DNA from: Paenibacillus terrae
GTDB taxonomy: Bacteria > Bacillota > Bacilli > Paenibacillales > Paenibacillaceae
Direction of reading: 5' to 3'
Assembly: GCF_005217525.1 (NCBI RefSeq)
Contig: NZ_PNXQ01000002.1
Span: forward strand, 46,822-86,020
Length of the DNA: 39,199 bases
The notes beneath the pieces were generated by a model. It saw only the letters and a program-made list of their open reading frames with translations, did no database searches and had not been told where the DNA came from. Shown here in pieces: positions 16,097-26,355 of this stretch. The stretch's first letter is position 1. Every line of letters begins with the position of its first letter. The position numbers and the translations under genes were made by a program.

Positions 16097-18096
16097 TCGC
16101 TCTATTCGGTAATCCCAACACGGGGAAAACCTCTTTATTCAACAAGCTGACTCGTACGTATGCAGAGGTAGGGAACTGGTCCGGGGTTACGGTGGAAAAG
16201 AAAACAGGTCTGCTGCGCGACAAGTCTGCCGTTTTGGTGGATTTGCCAGGGGCCTATTCCTTGCTTCCACTGTCGCTGGATGAAGGTATCGCTACCCGTT
16301 ATTTGCTGGAAGAACCGCCTGCGGCTTTGATTAACATCGTGGATGCCTCCCAGCTCCAGCGTAATCTGTACCTGACTGTACAACTGCTGGAATATGGCCG
16401 TCCTCTCGTACTTGGCTTAAATATGACCGACGTAGCCGATGCCACGGGCCTTCTAGTGAACAAGGAATTGCTGGCTGATCAATTGAACGTTCCCATCATT
16501 CCCATGGTGGCACGCACGGGCAGCGGCAGTAAGCAAATGCTCGCATCACTTCGAGAGGTACGACGATCGCCAAATTCCTTCCAGTTGGATTACGGCCCTG
16601 CCGTCGAAGCCGCCATCGCAGATATTTGCAGCTTGCTGACGAATACATCTGTGCCAAACCCTCGGTGGGCAGCTCTACAGTGTCTGGAAAACAATCCTGT
16701 CGTTATGGAATGGATGACGAATGAGGTACAGCGTGAAAAAGTAACGGATCGCATCCAGCGTTGCGAGAAAGAACTTCTCCGTGAAGGCTATTCGGCTACT
16801 CCCGCTCAGCATATCCGTTCTGTACGTACAGCGTGGATCGCTGATCTGTGTACAAAGGCGCTCGACACGTCCAAACTCAAACCGCACAGTCTGACAGACA
16901 AGCTGGACGCACTGCTAACCCATCGGTATCTGGGGATTCCGATCTTTTTGCTGCTGATGTACGCTACCTTCAAGTTCACCTTCGATTGGGCGGGTACTGT
17001 TCTTTCAGATATGCTGGACGGATTTTTTTCAGGGACACTAAGCAGTTGGATTTCTGAAGTGCTCGTTCACTTGAACGCATCCGCTTTTACGCAAAGTCTA
17101 GTCGTGGACGGCATCGTGGCGGGAGTCGGGGGCGTGCTCGTTTTTCTGCCTCAGATCGCTATTTTATTCCTTATTATTTCGCTGATTGAAGACTCCGGGT
17201 ATATGGCACGGGTCACGATATTAATGGATCGTCTCATGCAAGCTGTGGGCTTGAACGGGAAAAGCTTCATCCCCTTTATTATCGGCTTTGGCTGTAATGT
17301 TCCAGCCATTATGGCGGCACGCACGATTGAACAGCCCAGAGAACGCCTCATTACGACGTTGCTGGTACCCTTCATGTCCTGCTCCGCCCGCCTGCCAGTC
17401 TATGCCTTGTTCTCAGGTGTATTTTTCCCAACACACGCGGCAAGCATCATCATGCTAATGTACGTGCTAGGAATCACCGTGTCGCTCATACTAGCCAAAA
17501 TTTTTTCCAAAGTATCCATTCTGTCGGGTGAGCCTTCCCTCTTCATCGTGGAGCTTCCCCCTTATCGAGTGCCGCAAGCTCTTACACTGTTTCGCAGCAC
17601 GTGGGAAAAGGTCAAGGGCTTCGTCCGCAAAGCTGGAACCATTATTCTCGCAGGGTCCGTCGGCATCTGGCTTTTGTCCAATTTTGGTCCGCAGGGCTTC
17701 GGTGCAGAAATGAATGACAGCCTGCTCGCCACTATTGGAGGATGGTTTGCTCCACTACTGGCCCCTCTCGGCTTCGGCACCTGGCAAGCAGGTGCGTCCC
17801 TGCTCACAGGCTTTATGGCGAAAGAAGTCGTCGTATCAACGATGAATATCATTTACCACGTTCCCGATATGCAGGGACTGGAACTGCAAGTCAGCCATGC
17901 CTTTACGCCATTGGCCTCTTTTAGCTTCATGGTGTTCATTCTGTTGTATGTGCCATGTTTGGCTACGGTAGCGGTCATTCGTAAAGAAACCCTTTCGTGG
18001 CGCTGGACCGGATTCTCCGTGATCTATCCTTTGACCGTTGCGTATCTCATTGCCGTTGTCATCTATCAGTGTGGCAGATTATTAGGTTGGGGTTAA
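16087..18096 (+). CDS. feoB: Ferrous iron transporter B
   Basis: A 669-residue Fe(II) transporter. The N-terminal G domain has the G1 motif GNPNTGKT (residues 8-15), the G3 DLPGAYS and the G4 NMTD. After a helical guanine-dissociation-inhibitor-like stretch, the membrane part contains the two Gate motifs, around GFGCNVPAIMAARTIEQPRERL and around GFMAKEVVVSTM, with conserved Cys. GGAGGT is nine bases before ATG 16087; an ATGA overlap at 16093 is the alternative. It is slightly shorter than E. coli FeoB because the C-terminal hydrophilic part is absent and supplied by the next gene. It belongs to the Fur-controlled feoAB operon. Confidence 0.95.
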   Translation: MDMIALFGNPNTGKTSLFNKLTRTYAEVGNWSGVTVEKKTGLLRDKSAVLVDLPGAYSLLPLSLDEGIATRYLLEEPPAALINIVDASQLQRNLYLTVQLLEYGRPLVLGLNMTDVADATGLLVNKELLADQLNVPIIPMVARTGSGSKQMLASLREVRRSPNSFQLDYGPAVEAAIADICSLLTNTSVPNPRWAALQCLENNPVVMEWMTNEVQREKVTDRIQRCEKELLREGYSATPAQHIRSVRTAWIADLCTKALDTSKLKPHSLTDKLDALLTHRYLGIPIFLLLMYATFKFTFDWAGTVLSDMLDGFFSGTLSSWISEVLVHLNASAFTQSLVVDGIVAGVGGVLVFLPQIAILFLIISLIEDSGYMARVTILMDRLMQAVGLNGKSFIPFIIGFGCNVPAIMAARTIEQPRERLITTLLVPFMSCSARLPVYALFSGVFFPTHAASIIMLMYVLGITVSLILAKIFSKVSILSGEPSLFIVELPPYRVPQALTLFRSTWEKVKGFVRKAGTIILAGSVGIWLLSNFGPQGFGAEMNDSLLATIGGWFAPLLAPLGFGTWQAGASLLTGFMAKEVVVSTMNIIYHVPDMQGLELQVSHAFTPLASFSFMVFILLYVPCLATVAVIRKETLSWRWTGFSVIYPLTVAYLIAVVIYQCGRLLGWG

Positions 18097-18133
18097 GTTA
18101 GAGACTTATGAAAATAGAAGGAAGGTGGATTCC

Positions 18134-18310
18134 GTGATCAATATCATCATTTTACTGGTGATTCTCGGTTATAGCGCGTGGGTGTTGGTACGCTTTTTGC
18201 GAAAAAGCCGTCAAGGTGTCTGTGCGGGGTGCTCATCAAGTAAGTCATGTCCGGGCTGTGCCGGAAGTTCTATGAATGAGGATCATACGAAAATCAAAGA
18301 AAATATCTAA
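18134..18310 (+). CDS. FeoB-associated Cys-rich membrane protein
   Basis: A 58-residue peptide with one N-terminal transmembrane helix (INIIILLVILGYSAWVLVRFL) followed by a basic stretch and a cytoplasmic Cys cluster, CAGCSSSKSCPGCAG. This is the architecture of the FeoB-associated Cys-rich family found right after feoB in Firmicutes. It is thought to play a FeoC-like accessory role, perhaps sensing or chaperoning iron. The GTG at 18134 is used because AAGGAAGG lies eight bases upstream; GTG 18125 is inside that site. It lies 37 bases after feoB and before a terminator. Confidence 0.85.
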   Translation: MINIIILLVILGYSAWVLVRFLRKSRQGVCAGCSSSKSCPGCAGSSMNEDHTKIKENI

Positions 18311-18330
18311 TCCCAACCCACATCAAATAT

Positions 18331-18372
18331 AAAAGCTGCTCGGATCATCCTGCAACCGAAGCAGCTTTTTTA
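18331..18372 (+). terminator. Terminator of the feo operon
   Basis: AAAAGCTGCTCGG, a 12-base loop, CCGAAGCAGCTTTTTT: an 11-bp stem with one bulged base and a strong U run. Confidence 0.88.
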
Positions 18373-18425
18373 TATTTTATATCAGATAAAAGTAATAGAA
18401 TTCTTCGTTCTTGATATGCCCCTTC

Positions 18426-19550
18426 TTATCGTGTCCAAGTTATACTTACACGCAAGTTCCCTGTGCTTGGCACTACGGTATATTGATAATTCAGATTTCT
18501 GATACCTAGCTGATACAGTGGAGTCAAATCCTGTACTAATTTTCTTTCCGTCCCCTGATAGAGAAAGGATATCGTGGATTGCCCATTGAGGATAGCCTGT
18601 CGGGTCAATTCCAAAATCTCACGCTCAGATTTAGGGGCGCTATCACCAGACGATGCATATTTCAGATCATCATACAGTTTTTGATACGCATCCGTCCTGC
18701 TACCACCCTCCGCGATCAGTCCTGCCAAGGTCTGCTGGTACGATGTGTTAGCGGCTGGATATTTGTGAACCCATATATGATCCTGACTCAATTCATCATC
18801 CGTCACCAAGTAGTAAGACGTATTTACCACATTAGCGCGATCTGGCACAGGATCATCCCAAGTCGTATCCAGATGGTACCACTGACCATCAAGTAAAACC
18901 AGATTCCATGTATGGTCCTGTCCACCTGCAACCCCTTGCACTATACGGTTCTCAATTCCTGCGCGCTCCAGCATTCTGTATGTGAGCAGCGAATAACCCT
19001 GACAAACCGTACTGCCGGTGGTCAACCCTTCGTAAGCTGTGTACTTTTGCTGTGGAACATCATATTTTAAATTTAAAACAAGCCAGTCATGAATAGCCTT
19101 CACCTTCTCATGATCAGTCATGTCATTCGTAATAATGTTACTGAGAACGTCCTGAACCGTATTGTCCACATAATCCGACTGCGCTTTGGACTCCCGGAAG
19201 TTCATACGTAGGGTCACATCAACGCCTGTAGATGTACCCGTATAATTGAATGTGTAGGTTTTGAGTATAAAATTTACATATGGGTCACTTTCCATCGCCT
19301 GATTGATCGTATTTTGTAATTGCTTCTGGAAGTCTCTCATGTCACCGGAGTATGTAAAAGTAAGTAATTCATTACGCGCAAGCATAGCTTGCAAGATTGT
19401 GCCCTCCAACTGCTGTACTGACGACGCTTGTTTGGCCTTGACCGAAGCTGCGGATACACTTTCCCAAATCATAGTCTGTGGCAGTGCGGTAGCCAGAGCG
19501 GCTCCAACAACCAGACATTTCACTACCTTAACCCCTATTTTCCTGTTCAT
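18426..19550 (-). CDS. Secreted transglutaminase-like protein, copy 2
   Basis: A 374-residue paralog of the product at 14442-15569, similar along its whole length. It has the same signal peptide start (MNRKIGVKVVKCL), an N-terminal alpha/beta segment, a transglutaminase core with Cys183 in STVCQGYS, His213 in GQDHTWN and Asp228 in YHLDTTWDD, and a C-terminal segment ending GNLRVSITWTR. The ATG at 19550 has AGGAAGGA eight bases upstream; an open frame extends 55 codons further but without ribosome site and with poor signal-peptide logic. Together the two copies bracket feoAB and point away from or towards it as stand-alone genes. A cell-surface role is inferred from the signal peptide. Confidence 0.85.
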   Translation of the reverse strand: MNRKIGVKVVKCLVVGAALATALPQTMIWESVSAASVKAKQASSVQQLEGTILQAMLARNELLTFTYSGDMRDFQKQLQNTINQAMESDPYVNFILKTYTFNYTGTSTGVDVTLRMNFRESKAQSDYVDNTVQDVLSNIITNDMTDHEKVKAIHDWLVLNLKYDVPQQKYTAYEGLTTGSTVCQGYSLLTYRMLERAGIENRIVQGVAGGQDHTWNLVLLDGQWYHLDTTWDDPVPDRANVVNTSYYLVTDDELSQDHIWVHKYPAANTSYQQTLAGLIAEGGSRTDAYQKLYDDLKYASSGDSAPKSEREILELTRQAILNGQSTISFLYQGTERKLVQDLTPLYQLGIRNLNYQYTVVPSTGNLRVSITWTR

Positions 19551-19664
19551 ATAAAATGTCCTTCCTCTTCTATTTAAAGTTATAAACAGGTATATATTAC
19601 CACAAATGACCATTTGATAAAAAACACTATTTCCCAGTTTTAAAAGAAAGATACGTTTAAAATG

Positions 19665-19706
19665 AAAAAGCGGCTTGGGGTCTATCCTGCACCCGAAGTC
19701 GCTTTT
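19665..19706 (-). terminator. Terminator of xylAB
   Basis: Read leftward: AAAAGCGACTTCGGGT, a nine-base loop, ACCCCAAGCCGCTTTTTC. About 16 base pairs with two mismatches and a U run, 37 bases after the xylB stop. Confidence 0.85.
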
Positions 19707-19742
19707 ACATTTCATATGAAGTTTGTGAGAGGTTTGCAGTAT

Positions 19743-21266
19743 TCAGCGGTATTCCGCCAAACGTTCATTTAGCTCCCTCGTGTGCAGGTAAACTTCTCGA
19801 TACAGCTCATACAGACCTTCATATCGAGCCACACGTTCCGGGTCTGGCGAGTATCTGGCTGCTTCACGGAGAAAAGCTTCCGCGCATGCTTGCAGGGATT
19901 CAAACCAGCCGCTACCGTAAGCGGCCAGCATCGCCGCACCCAAGGCAGGCCCTTGCTCGCTTTCCAGCTTGATGATATCCGCGTTAAAAATGTCTGCCTG
20001 CATTTGCAGCCACGCCTCATTACGCGCACCGCCGCCGATGGATATGACCTCGTTCACCGCTTTGCCCGTTCCTCGGAGAATATCAATGGATTCCTTGAGC
20101 GAAAATGTAATTCCCTCCAGCACCGCCCGTGTAAAATGCGCGAGCTTATGCCCCGCATCCATCCCGATAAAGCTGCCTCGAATGGTGGCATCCGGATGAG
20201 GGGTACGTTCACCGACAATATAAGGCGTAAACAACAGCCCTCGGCTACCCGGCTCAATCGAATTGACATCCTCCAATAGCGCATCAAAAGAATGCTCCGG
20301 CGCAAAGGTATCCTTAAACCACGTCAGGCTGTACCCGGCTGCGAGTGTAACTCCCATGATATAATAAGCATCCTGCTCACTATGATTAAAAAAATGCGCC
20401 CGACCCTGCACATCAATATCCTTACGTTCCTCATAGGAAAGCACAACACCTGAGGTGCCGATGCTGCACAAGGTGCGACCTTCGCTCAAAATGCCTGCGC
20501 CAATCGCACCACATGCGTTGTCTGCGCCCCCCGCATATACCTTCGTTGCAGGCGAAAGTCCGCTCTGCTCCGCAATCTCCGGCAGCAGCGTACCTGTCTG
20601 GTCAAAGGATTCCACCAGCGGCGGGAACAAAGACGACGGCAGTTCAAAAGCAGCAGCGATCTCCTGACTCCACTGCTTTTGAGCAACATCCAGCAGCAGC
20701 GTGCCCGCAGCATCCGAATACTCCATCGCCAGCTTTCCTGTCAGACGGAGCCTTACATAATCCTTCGGCAGCATAAAATGGGCTGCACGAGCCAGCACGC
20801 CCGGCTCATGCTCCTGCACCCACAGCAGCTTGGGCAGTGTGAAGCCCTCCAGCGCGCGATTGCGTGCGACGCTCAGCAGCACTGGTCCGAGCTTTTCTTC
20901 AATGCGACGACATTGTTCCGTTGTGCGCGTGTCATTCCACAGAATAGCCGGACGAAGCACCTGGCCGTCCTTGTCAGTCAGCACAAGCCCGTGCATCTGT
21001 CCCGAAAAGCTAATGCCGTCCACGGCATCTGCATCGCTGATTCCGGCCTTCTCAACTAGCTGCTTCAGTGCTGTTAGCGTACCACGAACCCAGTCCTCAG
21101 GATGCTGCTCGCTGTACCCTGCCTTGGGCTGATGGAGTGGATAAGACTGGGAGGTTTCATAAGCTACCTGGCCCTTGCGATTGACCAGCACTGTTTTGAC
21201 TGCGCTGGTACCCAAGTCCACGCCGATGACATAGCGCTCCTGCCCCTGTTTCTGCATTTCCTGCAT
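19743..21266 (-). CDS. xylB: Xylulokinase
   Basis: A 507-residue FGGY-family sugar kinase. The N-terminal phosphate loop IGVDLGTSAVKTVL, GYSEQHPEDW, the segment SGQMHGLVL typical of xylulokinases, and the C-terminal ATP-site pattern GGGARNEAWLQMQADI are all present. It phosphorylates D-xylulose to xylulose 5-phosphate for the pentose phosphate pathway. The ATG has AAAGGAGG seven bases upstream. It follows xylA by 57 bases on the same strand, forming the xylAB operon controlled by XylR and a cre. Confidence 0.95.
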   Translation of the reverse strand: MQEMQKQGQERYVIGVDLGTSAVKTVLVNRKGQVAYETSQSYPLHQPKAGYSEQHPEDWVRGTLTALKQLVEKAGISDADAVDGISFSGQMHGLVLTDKDGQVLRPAILWNDTRTTEQCRRIEEKLGPVLLSVARNRALEGFTLPKLLWVQEHEPGVLARAAHFMLPKDYVRLRLTGKLAMEYSDAAGTLLLDVAQKQWSQEIAAAFELPSSLFPPLVESFDQTGTLLPEIAEQSGLSPATKVYAGGADNACGAIGAGILSEGRTLCSIGTSGVVLSYEERKDIDVQGRAHFFNHSEQDAYYIMGVTLAAGYSLTWFKDTFAPEHSFDALLEDVNSIEPGSRGLLFTPYIVGERTPHPDATIRGSFIGMDAGHKLAHFTRAVLEGITFSLKESIDILRGTGKAVNEVISIGGGARNEAWLQMQADIFNADIIKLESEQGPALGAAMLAAYGSGWFESLQACAEAFLREAARYSPDPERVARYEGLYELYREVYLHTRELNERLAEYR

Positions 21267-21323
21267 CGAAGTTCCTCCTTTCCTGTTACCCTATAGACGC
21301 TGTCTCATGTATAGGTTCTGGCA

Positions 21324-22640
21324 TTAATCCGCCAAAATGTATTGATTTAATGTGGCTTTCAGATACTCCTGACGACCGGATACGTTTTTACGTGGTGCTT
21401 CGTTCGCCAGTGCATATTCAGCCAAAGAAGCAAGCGTTGCTTTACCGGATACGATGTCTGCTCCAATACCTTCTTTAAAGCTGCTATAGCGCTTCTCAAT
21501 AAAGTCCTCGAACACGCGATCCTCGATCAGTTTGGCGGCTACTTTCAGGCCTTTCGCATACGTATCCATACCCGCGATATGTGCGAGGAACAGATCCTCT
21601 GGCTCAAAAGATGCTCTACGCACCTTGGCATCAAAGTTGATTCCGCCACGGCCCAGGCCATTATTTTGCAGCACTTCATACATCGTCAGGGTCGCATCGT
21701 ACAGATCAACCGGGAATTCGTCCGTATCCCAGCCCAGCAGCAAGTCGCCCTGATTGGCATCCAGTGACCCCAGCATACCGTTAATCCGTGCTACACGCAC
21801 TTCATGATCAAACGTATGACCCGCCAAGGTTGCATGGTTAGCCTCCAGATTGAGCTTGAAATGCGAATCCAGATCATATTTTTGCAGGAAAGCAATCGTC
21901 GTTGCCGCATCAAAATCATACTGGTGCTTGGTTGGCTCCTTCGGCTTCGGCTCGATCAGGAACTGGGCATCAAAGCCAATTTCCCGCGCATAGTCTACGG
22001 CCAGATGGAACATCCGTCCCAAATTGTCCTGCTCCAGCTTCAAATCTGTATTCAGCAGCGTTTCGTAGCCTTCACGACCTCCCCAGAACACATAGTTGTC
22101 CGCGCCCAGACGTTTGCCCACTTCCAGGCCTTTCTTTATCTGGGCCGCTGCGTGTGCGTATACATCTGCATTGCAAGTCGTCGCAGCCCCATGCAAGTAA
22201 CGTGGATGGCTGAACATATTCGCCGTGTTCCACAGCAGCTTTTTACCCGTTGCCTTCATATGCTCCTCAATCAAATCCACGATGGTATCCAGATTGCTAT
22301 AAAATTCCTTCAGCGACGCGCCTTCTGGTGCAATATCCACATCATGGAAAGCAAAATATGGCAGGTTCAGCTTATCCAGCAGCTCAAAAGCAGCTTCCAC
22401 ACGGGCCTTCGCCAAATCCAGCCCGGTGAATTTGGACCATGGGCGTTCCGCTGTCTCTACCCCAAATGGATCGGAGCCGCCTGCAACGAGTGTATGCCAA
22501 TAAGCCATGCTAAAACGCAAATGCTCCTCCATCGTTTTTCCCGCTACAATTTCCTGAGGATTATAAAATTTGAACGCAAAAGGATTGTCGGATTGCTTGC
22601 CCTCAAAATTAATTTTAGATACCTGCTCGAAATAAACCAT
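21324..22640 (-). CDS. xylA: Xylose isomerase
   Basis: A 438-residue class II xylose isomerase. [12 protein letters not shown] contains the catalytic His and Asp; the metal-binding Glu/Asp/His are in [30 protein letters not shown] and [17 protein letters not shown]. It converts D-xylose to D-xylulose as a metal-dependent tetramer. AAAGGAGG lies upstream of the ATG. First gene of the leftward xylAB operon, divergent from xylR; its promoter and a cre lie just upstream. Confidence 0.97.
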   Translation of the reverse strand: MVYFEQVSKINFEGKQSDNPFAFKFYNPQEIVAGKTMEEHLRFSMAYWHTLVAGGSDPFGVETAERPWSKFTGLDLAKARVEAAFELLDKLNLPYFAFHDVDIAPEGASLKEFYSNLDTIVDLIEEHMKATGKKLLWNTANMFSHPRYLHGAATTCNADVYAHAAAQIKKGLEVGKRLGADNYVFWGGREGYETLLNTDLKLEQDNLGRMFHLAVDYAREIGFDAQFLIEPKPKEPTKHQYDFDAATTIAFLQKYDLDSHFKLNLEANHATLAGHTFDHEVRVARINGMLGSLDANQGDLLLGWDTDEFPVDLYDATLTMYEVLQNNGLGRGGINFDAKVRRASFEPEDLFLAHIAGMDTYAKGLKVAAKLIEDRVFEDFIEKRYSSFKEGIGADIVSGKATLASLAEYALANEAPRKNVSGRQEYLKATLNQYILAD

Positions 22641-22658
22641 TATAAGTTCCTCCTTTAT

Positions 22659-22672
22659 AGTAAACGTTTACA
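22659..22672 (-). promoter_or_regulatory. cre (CcpA site) at the xylA start region
   Basis: TGTAAACGTTTACT, containing the perfect 12-base palindrome GTAAACGTTTAC, matches 13 of 14 positions of the cre consensus TGWAANCGNTNWCA. It begins at about the predicted xylA transcription start, so CcpA would block initiation or early elongation when glucose is present. Confidence 0.8.
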
Positions 22673-22678
22673 AAAATG

Positions 22679-22707
22679 ATTCTAGCACAGCCAAAAGACT
22701 TTGTCTA
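22679..22707 (-). promoter_or_regulatory. xylAB promoter
   Basis: Read leftward: TAGACA (22707-22702), 17 bases, TAGAAT (22684-22679). The start would be near 22672, inside the cre. Confidence 0.75.
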
Positions 22708-22711
22708 TTGC

Positions 22712-22740
22712 TTAAACTAAGTTTGTTTTTATGATATACT
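22712..22740 (+). promoter_or_regulatory. xylR promoter and likely XylR operator
   Basis: A TATACT (22735-22740) with TTAAAC (22712-22717) at 17 bases could drive xylR. Overlapping this is the palindrome AAACTAAGTTT (22714-22724), followed by TTTTT; it resembles half of the B. subtilis xyl operator TTAGTTTGTTT. Its position just upstream of the xylA -35 fits repression of both promoters. Confidence 0.55.
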
Positions 22741-22774
22741 ATTGGGAATTACACCAACAGGAAGTGAAAAGATC

Positions 22775-23947
22775 ATGAATGTCACTGGCGATCAGGCGCT
22801 TGTCAAAAAGCTGAATAAATCCATTGTGCTGGAGCGTATTCGCCTCCATGCCCCCCTGTCCCGGGCGCAATTATCCAGTCAAACCGGGTTAAATAAGGCT
22901 ACCGTCTCCAACCTGGTGGCGGAGCTGATCACCGACGGGCTTGTATATGAAACAGGATTAGGTGAATCGAGCGGCGGGCGCAAGCCTTTAATGCTGCTGT
23001 TTAACAGCCGTGCGGGCTTTGTTCTCGGCATCGAGGTCAGCGTGCAGTATATCAAGGGCGCTCTGACCGATTTGGCAGGAACCATTGAAACTGAGCTTAC
23101 CTTCCCCCTTGCGCAGCATGATCCTGCTTTTGTTATGGAACAGATTCAAAAGCTGATTCAGGAGCTTATGCAGGTCACTCCTCCCTCCCCTCATGGCATC
23201 GTCGGCATTGGACTGGGAGTGCCGGGTATGGTGGATGAAACGGGAACTGTTTTGTTCGCACCCAATCTGGGCTGGGAAGAGGTTCCACTGCGGCAACGAC
23301 TTGAGGCAGAGCTTGGCCTTCCCGTAGTGGTGGATAACGAAGCCAATGTCGGTGCGCAAGGCGAGCTGTACTATGGTATGGACAGCGATCACCGGCAGTT
23401 GGTGCGGGATCTGGTCTACATTAGTGCAGGGTCCGGGATCGGAGCAGGGATTATCATTGACGGCAAGCCGTATCAAGGAGCCTGGGGGTACGCCGGAGAG
23501 ACAGGTCATATGTCCATTGACTGGAACGGGCGGCTCTGCTCCTGCGGTAGCCGGGGCTGTTGGGAGCTGTATGCCTCGGAGAAGGCGTATGCGGCATCCA
23601 CTTTCAAGCTGCCCGCACACAGTACAGCCGAATTACTGTCGTTTGCCCTGCAAGGTGATACGAATACGTTAAGCGTCTATCGTGATATCGGGCGATATTT
23701 GGGCGTGGGCATTACCAACATTGTGAACAGCCTCAACCCCGGAATGCTTATCATCGGCGGTCCACTGGCGGAAGCCAGACCATGGCTGGAACAGAGTATG
23801 CGTGAGGTGATTGATGAACGTGCCTTGCCCTATCACCGACGGGAGCTGCAAATCCGTTTTTCCACGCTTGGCAGCCGTTCGACCATGCTAGGCGCTGCCT
23901 ATGCAGCGACAGCCCCTTTTCTCGGGCGTGTACGGGTATCTTTGTAA
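22775..23947 (+). CDS. xylR: Xylose repressor (ROK family)
   Basis: A 390-residue ROK regulator. The N-terminal winged helix-turn-helix (about 15-75: LSRAQLSSQTGLNKATVSNLVAEL) is followed by the sugar-binding/kinase-like domain with VVVDNEANVGAQGE, GSGIGAGIIIDGKPYQG, GETGHM and the zinc-type motif CSCGSRGC near residue 255. Without xylose it should repress xylAB. The ATG at 22775 has AGGAAGTG 9 to 10 bases upstream; a TTG at 22742 is unlikely because it falls directly after the -10 element. Divergent from xylAB, so its identity as XylR is well supported by context. Confidence 0.93.
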   Translation: MNVTGDQALVKKLNKSIVLERIRLHAPLSRAQLSSQTGLNKATVSNLVAELITDGLVYETGLGESSGGRKPLMLLFNSRAGFVLGIEVSVQYIKGALTDLAGTIETELTFPLAQHDPAFVMEQIQKLIQELMQVTPPSPHGIVGIGLGVPGMVDETGTVLFAPNLGWEEVPLRQRLEAELGLPVVVDNEANVGAQGELYYGMDSDHRQLVRDLVYISAGSGIGAGIIIDGKPYQGAWGYAGETGHMSIDWNGRLCSCGSRGCWELYASEKAYAASTFKLPAHSTAELLSFALQGDTNTLSVYRDIGRYLGVGITNIVNSLNPGMLIIGGPLAEARPWLEQSMREVIDERALPYHRRELQIRFSTLGSRSTMLGAAYAATAPFLGRVRVSL

Positions 23948-23990
23948 AAAAAGGCGTACAGGAACATTAAAGTTCCTATACGCCCATTTA
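23946..23990. terminator. Convergent terminator between xylR and bglH
   Basis: GGCGTACAGGAAC, loop ATTAAA, GTTCCTATACGCC: a 13-bp stem with one mismatch (23953-23983 approximately). Read leftward it is followed by TTTTTTT, so it mainly ends the bgl operon, and weakly xylR. Confidence 0.85.
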
Positions 23991-23994
23991 TTTC

Positions 23995-26305
<2,311 letters not shown>

Positions 26306-26355
26306 ATCCAACGACCTCTCACTTTCCAGGCTTGATTCCCCCAACAAACACACTG

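Noticed and set aside
21804..22679. A 291-codon open frame antisense to xylA
   Set aside because: It mirrors the codon pattern of a fully conserved xylose isomerase gene and has no protein-like features.
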